Source: Flavobacteriales bacterium UBA5871
GTDB lineage: Bacteria > Bacteroidota > Bacteroidia > Flavobacteriales_D > Crocinitomicaceae
Assembly: GCA_002432085.1 (NCBI GenBank)
Contig: DJFN01000240.1
Coordinates: 25,454 to 39,304 of the forward strand
Direction: 5' to 3'
DNA: 13,851 nucleotides
This document shows positions 1 through 7,079 of the stretch, piece by piece. The translations under genes and the position numbers were made by a program. Positions within the stretch are counted from its first letter, which is position 1, and the number at the start of each line of letters is the position of its first letter. The notes under the pieces were generated by a model. It saw nothing but the letters and a program-made list of their open reading frames with translations, was not told where the DNA came from and did not search any database.

Positions 1-2108
1 TAACTGCCCGGCCCGGTCCATTGATAGATTGCTCCCGGAACAGCTGCTGTCGATAGGGTGAGGTTTTGTCCTTCACAAAGTGGTCCGTTGCTCATCGCAA
101 CAGGTGTTGAAATTGTAACGTTGTGCGAGATCGCTACATGATCGGTCGAAGAATGACAACCGTCGGTATAGATCGTCCAGGCGAACACGTTCGTCCCGCT
201 GTTGAGTCCGGAAACGGTCGCCGCCGGTGCATTCGCATCGGAGAACATACCTGTTCCTGAAACGATACTCCAGTAGCCTTGTCCGGAAACCGGCGTGTTA
301 GCTGCAAGCGTGTAAATGCCCGAACAGCCCGTCTGGTCCGGTCCGGCATTGGAAACTGCTGGAACCGTGTTCTGACGGAAATCGGGAATGCCATTGCCGT
401 CGCTGTCCTGAACCGGCGCTGTCGTTCCGCCCGTATTCGGGTCGTAGTTGTTGTCGAGACCATCATTGTCGGTATCGGTGTTAGCCAGGTTGAAGTCGGC
501 CACGCAGTCATGATCGGCGTCATTTCCTTCAATCTGGTCGGAATGACCGTCCTCGTCGGAATCGAGATCATGGAAGTCGCCCGTTCCGTCGTTATCGGTG
601 TCTTCCGTTCCAACGGTAATACCGCCGGTGGAAGCATCGTAGGCGTCGTCGATACCGTCGCCATCGGAATCATTGCCCGTAGGTTGCACGAAACCGATCG
701 AAGGCTGGTATTCCACGAGGTCGAGAATTCCGTCGTTGTCGCTGTCGAGGTCCATGTAATCCGGATGGCCATCACCATCGAAATCCTGGGCGGCCGCTAG
801 CGGATTACAGAAGCTGATCTCTCCTACTCCATAAGCCTGATTGCCGAGATTCGCCACATCGGTATTGCGGTAAACGAATTGAACGGAATCGACCAGTCCC
901 GGTATCGTAACTGTGATGGTCCCGTTGAGCTCGTTGTCGTCCATAGCCAGGAGTCCGAGGAAGGCATTCGAGCCGGTGAAACTGTTGAAATTGCCCGATC
1001 CGATCACGACATCGGCCGGTGATAGCTGGATCAGCAAGCCATTGGTGTAGGCATTCACCCGCACTTCGTCCTGGAATTGTCCTGCGCCAAGATCGATGTC
1101 CTGCAGTTTGAAGCGAAGATTCTGTACCGGTGAGCTGAAGTGCATAACCTGCACCGACTGATCGCTCGCTGCGTTGATATCCTGTGTGGTCTTGATCTCC
1201 GGTCCGGTGATCGCCGGGTAGGTTTCGGAAATGTTGTATTCGGAAACACCCGCCCCGACTGTATTCCATGTGTGGAAATACGCAGTGATGCCACCGGCCG
1301 CAGGGAACTGTAGAGTTGGATCCGCAGTATTCACAAGTGTAAAACCCAACGGCGTTGTACAGGCTACGAGCTCGTTTACGTTGGGCTGACCGTCGCCGTC
1401 GATATCGGCGTCTGCGTTATCCGGCGTTCCGTCACCATCGATGTCGATGACGGGCACGTAGTAGTAAACACGCAATCGTACCGATTCGACATAAGAAACG
1501 ACCGTTGGCAGCAGCAATCCCGAAGCACGCGACTGGACCGATATGGCAATTCCGAATCCGTTGTTGGAAACGTCAAAGCCTGTGAGGGTCGTTCCCCAGA
1601 GATCGGCATTCGAGCCGTAAGTGGCCGCCTGCTCGCTTGTGGGCCAGTTCACACCTGTATTGGCATGATTGGTTCCTACGATCTGGTTGCCTTTCAACAA
1701 TCGGATGTCAAAATCACGGGTGTAATTCGAGCTGCCTGAGTTGTCGGAGCTGGCCCGTCGAATCTCAGCCTGTACACCACAAATCTGGGCGTTTAACGGC
1801 AGGTTGAAATTGAAGCCACGCAGCACCAGGTAATTGGATGTGCGCGTCGTTCCACCGATCAGCAAAGCCGCATTCGCTATGGTTGCGTAACTGCCATTGT
1901 CTGATAGTGCATTTGCGGAATTGTTCCAGTTTTCCGCACCAATGGATGTGTTATTGGCTGCATCTGCAGGCGGACGATAACTGGTCGCTGTTCCCGGACA
2001 TTGGGCATGCAGCATGAAGGGAGTCAACAAGGTAAGTAAAGCAGTTAAAAGCGGATGAGTTTCCCGTTTTACTTTGAACGTACCCGACACGTAGTAGGGG
2101 TTTTTCAT
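1..2108 (-). CDS. Large secreted protein with thrombospondin type 3 (calcium-binding) repeats, C terminus outside window
   Basis: The frame is open from an ATG at 2108 to the left edge, giving 702 codons without a stop. An in-frame TGA eight codons upstream makes this the only ATG start. The N terminus has a basic stretch, a hydrophobic segment and a cleavage-like HAQ at about residues 34-36, so it is probably exported. Residues about 40-215 form a beta-rich region of a kind I associate with Bacteroidota surface proteins. DxDxDG calcium-binding repeats occur in two blocks: a short one at about 221-240 (DIDGDGTPD, DIDGDGQPN) and a long one at about 442-580 (DFDGDGHPD, DSDNDGILD, DTDNDGTGD, DTDNDGLDN, DSDGNGIPD). 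An Ig/PKD-like region with NAGPDQTGCSG and WSIVSGTG follows from about 583. The likely role is a calcium-stabilised cell-surface or adhesion protein. A type IX secretion sorting domain would be expected at the missing C terminus but cannot be seen. The exact function is unknown. Confidence 0.9.
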   Translation of the reverse strand, partial: MKNPYYVSGTFKVKRETHPLLTALLTLLTPFMLHAQCPGTATSYRPPADAANNTSIGAENWNNSANALSDNGSYATIANAALLIGGTTRTSNYLVLRGFNFNLPLNAQICGVQAEIRRASSDNSGSSNYTRDFDIRLLKGNQIVGTNHANTGVNWPTSEQAATYGSNADLWGTTLTGFDVSNNGFGIAISVQSRASGLLLPTVVSYVESVRLRVYYYVPVIDIDGDGTPDNADADIDGDGQPNVNELVACTTPLGFTLVNTADPTLQFPAAGGITAYFHTWNTVGAGVSEYNISETYPAITGPEIKTTQDINAASDQSVQVMHFSSPVQNLRFKLQDIDLGAGQFQDEVRVNAYTNGLLIQLSPADVVIGSGNFNSFTGSNAFLGLLAMDDNELNGTITVTIPGLVDSVQFVYRNTDVANLGNQAYGVGEISFCNPLAAAQDFDGDGHPDYMDLDSDNDGILDLVEYQPSIGFVQPTGNDSDGDGIDDAYDASTGGITVGTEDTDNDGTGDFHDLDSDEDGHSDQIEGNDADHDCVADFNLANTDTDNDGLDNNYDPNTGGTTAPVQDSDGNGIPDFRQNTVPAVSNAGPDQTGCSGIYTLAANTPVSGQGYWSIVSGTGMFSDANAPAATVSGLNSGTNVFAWTIYTDGCHSSTDHVAISHNVTISTPVAMSNGPLCEGQNLTLSTAAVPGAIYQWTGPGS

Positions 2109-2709
2109 AAGCGGTGTTTGAATGAATAATAGTCACTCTAATGTATAGGTTCCGACCAATAAAAGCAAAACCGGAAAAAATCGACAACCGCCATTTATCA
2201 AGGCATTTCAGACATTTTTCCAACCGTTATCTGCCATTGAAACATTTATTTTTAACTATTATCATCGTTTTTAGTTAAAAAATAAATAACATTCGACAGA
2301 CCCATCATTTGCAATGGATTATGCAAGAATTGAAAACTTTTTAATATTTAATAAAGTAGTTCTTAGTTGATCGGAAATTTTTTGTGGTTTTTCACAGTAG
2401 TGTTTTATAAGCAGTTAAGAGGCAAATAGTTGATTGTTTTTTAACATTATTTCATGTTAAAATATTTTTATTTAACATCAATTGGGGTCCAAAATCGTTA
2501 AAAAACACCAACGAAAGAGATGTTTTTCGTCTGAAAACGGTTTACAGAGCGATGAAACTAAAAAATCGCATACAAGCACCTTTTTGCTTTAAAATCAATA
2601 CCTTGCAAGGTCTGAACGGGTTAACAAAAAGGTATAGCTGATGAACATCTCGCTGTAAAATGTAACTTGGATCTTTTAAACGATAATCGCTCAGGTGAAA
2701 ATTCTGATT
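2109..2709. other. AT-rich divergent intergenic region
   Basis: This stretch of about 600 nt separates the divergently transcribed surface-protein and sensor-kinase genes, so it should hold both promoters. It is much richer in A/T than the genes, especially 2220-2520, with many TTTAA and TTAACA runs. I see no convincing coding sequence or structured RNA gene. On the plus strand TACCTTGC (2599-2606) and TAACTTGG (2663-2670) resemble the Bacteroidota -7 box TAnnTTTG, but neither has a well-spaced -33 TTTG, so the promoters are not assigned. Confidence 0.6.
2439..2462. promoter_or_regulatory. Perfect 9-bp palindrome, possible operator
   Basis: TTTTAACAT (2439-2447) is followed by a 6-nt spacer and the exact reverse complement ATGTTAAAA (2454-2462). 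A third TTAACAT half-site lies at 2472-2478, starting 31 nt after the first TTAACAT (2441). It lies between two divergent genes, about 330 nt upstream of the surface-protein start and 250 nt upstream of the kinase start. A regulator binding site is the simplest reading. Chance in AT-rich DNA is a real alternative. Confidence 0.35.
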
Positions 2710-5691
2710 ATGAACAAATTGCCGGTTTGGATGCTTGTAATGCTGTGCTGGACGATGACCCTCGCCCAGAAGGCCGAAAGCACACCTTATTACAAAGGAT
2801 TTCAGCAAGGCCATGCTATCTACCACTGGACAACCAGTAACGGCCTTCCGCAATCGCATGTATCGGGCATAGCGCAGACCGCTAACAAGCTGCTCTGGCT
2901 CGCTACCTACGACGGCGTTGTATATTTCGACGGCTGGAAGTTTACCCGCGTCGATCACCGCTTTAAGAACAAGGAAGTTTCCAATTTTACGACCACGCTT
3001 TCGGCCTACGAAGACACTGTGGTCTGGGCTAGCAACCAGGAGATCGTTTTCTTCGCCCACAACGCGATCTGTGCCGTTTATCCGATCCAGAAAACAGGCA
3101 TTTTCATCTTTTCGATTCTTCGCACCGAAGACCGTTATTACTTCGTGGCACACGACCGGTTGTTCACGCTTGAAAACGGCAAACTAACGGTTGTTTACAA
3201 CAATAAACAGATCGCTAAAAAAGACGGTTGTGTTACGCTCACAACAGTTTCTCATAGAGGAAAGCTGATTTCCTTATTGCTCTTTCCCGACAAAAAAACG
3301 GCGCTGTATACTTACGATCCAAAAACAAAAACCGGGAAAGTAATCCCTACAAAAGAGCCTGTCGAAAACCTGACCGTGCGCCACAATACGCTGCTGCTGT
3401 TTTCCGGGAACAAATGGGTAGAAGCCAAACGCGATCTGCAGGCGGGAATCAAGCGTTTTCAATCGACCATACCGGCCGGCGAGCCGCATATTCATTCAGG
3501 AGTTTACAACGATTATTCGTTCTATTACAACCGGTCTACGATCGAGATCATGCTTTACGACGGACAGGTTTCGCAGCTCGACGTGCGCAATATCCTGTTC
3601 GGGAACGAGCTCTTTGCTTCGTATGTCGACCACGCGGGCAATATCTGGCTGGGAACCAACTCGCTGGGCTTGTTTATGATCCGTCACTATCCGTTCTCCT
3701 ATTTCGGATTGCTGGATAACAAGCTGATCACCAATTCATCGCACAGTTTTGTAGACCGAAACGGATTGCTTTGGTTCGATAACGACTGCGATATCACGGT
3801 AGCCGTTGACCCGAAAGACGGTTCGATCAGACACCGCTTTCATAATATCTGTCACTGGGTCGATGCCGACTGGTCGGAAGACACCGTTGCACTGTTCACT
3901 TTCGGGATCGGTCATCACTGGTACAACAAGCGCACCGGCACGCTAAGTCCGATCGCCAACCTCGACGTATCGATCAATTCGTGCTATCCGATCGGGCCGA
4001 AAAAGCTCATTCTAGGAACGTTCGGCGGACTGATGCTCTGGGACGGCAAGAAGGCCGTAATGTGGAAAAAATTCCGTTCCAGGAACACGATCTGCAACCA
4101 GGTGCTCGAATACGAAAAAGGCTGCTATTACTTCGCTACAACAGAAGGCTTGTACCATTTCCGGAACAATAAATGGGAATGGATAAACGGAAAAGGCGTG
4201 ATCGAAAAAGCGGATTTTCGTTCGATCAACTGGCAGGAAAAGAGCCGCGTGCTTTATATCGGAACAGCCGGAAACGGTATTCTTCGCTACCAGACGAAGA
4301 CGAAAAAACTGCAACAGCTGGTCTATGTTCCCGAAGAGCTGAAGAATTGCTGGAGCATGGTCGAGGACCGTTTCCACCAGCTGTGGATCACATCCAATAA
4401 CGGCGTGGTTCAGCTCAACGTGAAAGACCTGGAGCGATCGTTCAATCACAACCGCTACTTCGTCCAGCTCAATCATTACCGCTACGAAACCGGGCTCGAG
4501 AACGTGGAATTCAATTCACGCACACAGAACAAAGGACAGCTTCTTCCAAACGGGAAGATCGTATTCTCAAGTCTTGCAGGACCGGTAACGGTTACACCGA
4601 AATCAAACTGGCAATTCAACCGGACAATGGCAGACATCCTGCTCGAAGAAGTCGTGGTTAACCGTAAACCTGTTCCCTACCCGATCAGCCAGCTGGACCT
4701 GAAAGAAGGCGATTTCGTTCAGATCCAGTACACGCTTCCGTCCTTCTCGATGGAACGGTTGCTGCAATTCGAATACCGCATCAAAGGCTACCGGAACGAA
4801 TGGTCATTTGTGAACAGCCGTTCGATCACACTCGATAACCTTCCGGCGGGCGATTACCAGCTGGAGATCCGCTTGATATCGGGAAAACGCTCGCTGCACC
4901 TGCCTATCCACGTTAAACCAAAGAATCCGAATGCGTGGATCGTTTACCTGCTGATCGCGCTGATCATAGCGACGATCGTCGTGTTCATCACGGTTGCTGT
5001 GACCAAAGGCGTACAACGTCGCAAGCATGCAGCGAACAGTCTGAAGCAGCAGCTCAAAATCCTGGAAATGGAAGCACTGCGCTCGCAGATGAATCCACAT
5101 TTCATTTTCAACTGTCTGAACACGATCCAGTTTCTCTTTATTTCAGGAAATGTAGACCGCGCCAACCGTTATCTTACCGACTTCTCGACGCTTATGCGGA
5201 TGACGCTCGATTTGCTTCGAACACCGGTGACTACGCTCGACGTGGAGTTGAAAGCCATGATGCTTTACATCAAGCTGGAAGAATTGCAATTCGACGACGG
5301 TTTCGAGCTGCGGATGATCAATCGTTTGCAGACACCGGAAAACCTGATCAAGACGCCGACATTGTTCCTGCAGATCTTTATCGAGAACGCCATTATCCAC
5401 GGATTGAAGAAAACGCCGTCCCAACATCCGATCCTGACGATCATCCTGGAAGAAACGCCGGATCAATTCATTTTCCGCGTATGCGACAACGGACCGGGTT
5501 TATCGGCTACACGCGATGACGGACACAAATCTGTCGGATTATCGATGCTGCGCGAGCGCTTCGCCCTGAAAAACGAGGTCTACAACTGGGATATCGATTT
5601 CGTGATGCACGAACGCGAGGTAATGGAAGATGATATCCGCACCGAAATAATCATTACTTTCGGAAAAACCCCCGATGAGCCCACCGAATGA
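2710..5691 (+). CDS. Two-component sensor histidine kinase, propeller-type (Reg_prop/Y_Y_Y/His_kinase)
   Basis: A membrane sensor of 993 aa from ATG 2710. A GTG at 2695 would add five residues, but ATG 2710 gives the more typical signal peptide, which ends in TLAQ. Beta-propeller repeats fill much of the exported half, for example LWLATYDGVVYFDG (about 62-75), GNIWLGTNSLGLF (about 310) and LWITSNNGVVQL (about 558). A Y_Y_Y domain with FEYRIKGYRNEW and LPAGDYQLEI follows at about 683-738. One transmembrane helix lies at about 742-765. The cytoplasmic part is a LytS-type His_kinase domain: phosphoacceptor His797 in SQMNPHFIFNCLNTIQ, N box ENAIIHG (892-898) and G box DNGPGL (926-931). It should autophosphorylate on ligand binding and pass phosphate to the LytTR regulator downstream. 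The ligand is unknown; in Bacteroidota, related sensors often respond to glycans or envelope signals. Its stop codon overlaps the next start as ATGA. Confidence 0.93.
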   Translation: MNKLPVWMLVMLCWTMTLAQKAESTPYYKGFQQGHAIYHWTTSNGLPQSHVSGIAQTANKLLWLATYDGVVYFDGWKFTRVDHRFKNKEVSNFTTTLSAYEDTVVWASNQEIVFFAHNAICAVYPIQKTGIFIFSILRTEDRYYFVAHDRLFTLENGKLTVVYNNKQIAKKDGCVTLTTVSHRGKLISLLLFPDKKTALYTYDPKTKTGKVIPTKEPVENLTVRHNTLLLFSGNKWVEAKRDLQAGIKRFQSTIPAGEPHIHSGVYNDYSFYYNRSTIEIMLYDGQVSQLDVRNILFGNELFASYVDHAGNIWLGTNSLGLFMIRHYPFSYFGLLDNKLITNSSHSFVDRNGLLWFDNDCDITVAVDPKDGSIRHRFHNICHWVDADWSEDTVALFTFGIGHHWYNKRTGTLSPIANLDVSINSCYPIGPKKLILGTFGGLMLWDGKKAVMWKKFRSRNTICNQVLEYEKGCYYFATTEGLYHFRNNKWEWINGKGVIEKADFRSINWQEKSRVLYIGTAGNGILRYQTKTKKLQQLVYVPEELKNCWSMVEDRFHQLWITSNNGVVQLNVKDLERSFNHNRYFVQLNHYRYETGLENVEFNSRTQNKGQLLPNGKIVFSSLAGPVTVTPKSNWQFNRTMADILLEEVVVNRKPVPYPISQLDLKEGDFVQIQYTLPSFSMERLLQFEYRIKGYRNEWSFVNSRSITLDNLPAGDYQLEIRLISGKRSLHLPIHVKPKNPNAWIVYLLIALIIATIVVFITVAVTKGVQRRKHAANSLKQQLKILEMEALRSQMNPHFIFNCLNTIQFLFISGNVDRANRYLTDFSTLMRMTLDLLRTPVTTLDVELKAMMLYIKLEELQFDDGFELRMINRLQTPENLIKTPTLFLQIFIENAIIHGLKKTPSQHPILTIILEETPDQFIFRVCDNGPGLSATRDDGHKSVGLSMLRERFALKNEVYNWDIDFVMHEREVMEDDIRTEIIITFGKTPDEPTE

Positions 5692-6083
5692 AAAAGCTGC
5701 TCTTAATTCCGTTACTGCTTGTTGCCGGCTTTTCCTGCAAGGCGCAGACGTTGTTTTTCGATAAGCTGAATGGTTCCGTATGGTCCACCAGCAGCGGTGT
5801 TGAAGAACAACCCATAGGGCTGCTGGAGGACCATTTTGAAAACACGCTTCACAAGGACAACGAACATATCTGGACGTTCGAAGACGGAAAGCTGACCATC
5901 GAGCGATACGATTCCTTTGTCGGTATATGGCGTATTGTGGGATCGTATTCCTATGAAGCCGACAAAACGCATGGCATACTGACGATTTCCAATGAGAACG
6001 AGAAATTCGCGTTCAAGGTGGGAATCATATCAACCGGTGCGGCAGCATATTTACAACCTGTAAAAGAGCGGGAAAACCGGTAG
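5688..6083 (+). CDS. Small exported protein or lipoprotein, translationally coupled to the sensor kinase
   Basis: A 131-aa protein whose ATG overlaps the kinase stop codon (ATGA, 4 nt), which points to co-transcription and coupled translation. The N terminus is a clear signal sequence with KK followed by a Leu-rich core. The end of the signal, GFSCKAQ, could be a lipobox with Cys17 as the lipidated residue, or a signal peptidase I site after AQ. The mature part is about 110 residues, predicted beta-rich, with HIWTFEDGKLTIERY and GIWRIVGSYSYE at about 60-90. That repeated W/aromatic strand pattern resembles small lipocalin-like domains, but I do not recognise the family. Its place between kinase and regulator suggests a role at the cell surface linked to this signalling system, which is an inference from position alone. 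Confidence 0.82.
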   Translation: MKKLLLIPLLLVAGFSCKAQTLFFDKLNGSVWSTSSGVEEQPIGLLEDHFENTLHKDNEHIWTFEDGKLTIERYDSFVGIWRIVGSYSYEADKTHGILTISNENEKFAFKVGIISTGAAAYLQPVKERENR

Positions 6084-6165
6084 CCATTGGATTAAACAAA
6101 CCATTGCAAATCATCGTTTCCTGAAATTTTAATCCGGAAAAACGCCCCAAAATCGCTAAAGTTCT

Positions 6166-6173
6166 TACCTTTA
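6166..6173 (+). promoter_or_regulatory. Candidate -7 box for the response regulator gene
   Basis: TACCTTTA matches the Bacteroidota -7 consensus TAnnTTTG at all but the last base and lies about 55 nt upstream of the regulator ATG, in the 144-nt gap after the small exported protein. No clear -33 TTTG is visible at the expected spacing, so support is weak. If real, the regulator could be transcribed apart from the kinase. Confidence 0.25.
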
Positions 6174-6227
6174 GTTCCACACCAGACCGTCCAAACTGTT
6201 CCACAAACATTTTGACGACCCGATTTT

Positions 6228-6950
6228 ATGAAAACCCTAATCGTTGATGATGTAAAGCTGAGCCGCGACGGCCTTGGCTCACTGATACGGACGTATATGC
6301 CTGAGGCGGACATAGTCGGCAGCGTTCCTACTGTCCATGAGGCCCGCAAGCTCGTTCGTACGGAAGCCATCGACCTTCTTTTTCTCGATATTCAGCTCCA
6401 GGACGGTATCGGTTTCGATGTACTGGAAGATGTTCCGTTCGAAACCAAAGTGATTTTCATTACGGCCTACGAGAAATATGCTATCGACGCGATCAGGAAA
6501 GGGGCGTTCGATTACCTGCTGAAGCCGGTTAACGTGGAAGAGCTGAAGAATTGCATCAACCGCATCCGCGAGTCGAACGCGATTGAAAATCAGAAAAAAG
6601 ACGAGCTTTCACCTGAAAACATGGTGTTCCAGGACCGCATCGGGATCGCCAGCATGGACGGCATCGATTACGTCGAAACGCAGGATATTTTTTACCTGAA
6701 AGCAGACGGAAAATACACCGAAGTACGCACTGCCGACAGCACGCTGATCAGCTCCAAGAACCTCAAAATGTTTGAATACATTCTTCCGGAGCAGTTGTTC
6801 ATGCGTGTGCATCATTCTTACATCGTCAACCTTTCGAAAGCGCGCAGATTCAATAAAGAAGACGCGATGCTGGTGCTGAAAGACGGAACGAATATCCCGG
6901 TTTCAAAATCGAGGAAGGATTTGTTGATGAAGCGACTCGTTTATATCTAA
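6228..6950 (+). CDS. LytTR-family DNA-binding response regulator
   Basis: A 240-aa response regulator of normal length for the LytR/AlgR family. The receiver domain (about 1-120) has the acidic pair Asp7-Asp8, phosphoacceptor Asp54 in LLFLDIQL, Thr79-Ala80 in FITAYEKYA and Lys99 in DYLLKPV. The C-terminal LytTR domain (about 137-238) carries the expected DIFYLKADGKYTEV, FMRVHHSYIVNL and NIPVSKSRKDLL motifs and should bind DNA as a dimer at direct repeats. It is the evident partner of the kinase encoded 0.5 kb upstream, since LytS-type kinases and LytTR regulators typically pair. Its target genes cannot be read from the window. The gene is convergent with topB, and a palindromic repeat begins at its stop codon. 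Confidence 0.93.
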   Translation: MKTLIVDDVKLSRDGLGSLIRTYMPEADIVGSVPTVHEARKLVRTEAIDLLFLDIQLQDGIGFDVLEDVPFETKVIFITAYEKYAIDAIRKGAFDYLLKPVNVEELKNCINRIRESNAIENQKKDELSPENMVFQDRIGIASMDGIDYVETQDIFYLKADGKYTEVRTADSTLISSKNLKMFEYILPEQLFMRVHHSYIVNLSKARRFNKEDAMLVLKDGTNIPVSKSRKDLLMKRLVYI

Positions 6951-7077
6951 TTATGAATTATCAATTATCAAGGCGTTCATTTCGAATACGCAGTGGTGAA
7001 GATCAATTAAGCTGCTCAAACGGTTTCATCTTAAGTGTCAACCTTGCTTGCTAATTCATAATTGATCATTGATAATT
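6949..7077. repeat. Intergenic inverted repeat between convergent genes
   Basis: AATTATGAATTA (6949-6960) is exactly complementary to TAATTCATAATT (7052-7063), a 12-bp inverted pair with a loop of about 91 nt; the left arm starts on the regulator stop codon. Further ATTATCAA-type words follow each arm (TCAATTATCAA at 6961-6971, ATTGATAATT at 7068-7077). The word AATTATCAAGGC (6963-6974) recurs at 13167-13178, also just after a plus-strand stop codon. It may be a dispersed repeat, and its position between regulator and topB would suit a bidirectional transcription end. Confidence 0.5.
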
Positions 7078-7079
7078 TT

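Noticed and set aside
279..800. Open frame on the plus strand, Val/Ile-rich
   Set aside because: It is the antisense of the DxDxDG repeat region; Asp codons (GAC/GAT) read backwards give Val/Ile, which explains the bias.
134..1294. Several minus-strand frames rich in Thr, Arg and Ser
   Set aside because: They lie out of frame inside the surface-protein gene, whose own frame runs open from 2108 to the edge with clear domain motifs.
1951..2223. 90-aa minus-strand frame over the start of the surface-protein gene
   Set aside because: Out of frame with the signal peptide of that gene and without family features.
2542..3153. 203-aa minus-strand frame at the start of the kinase gene
   Set aside because: Antisense to the signal peptide and first propeller repeats; no recognisable domain.
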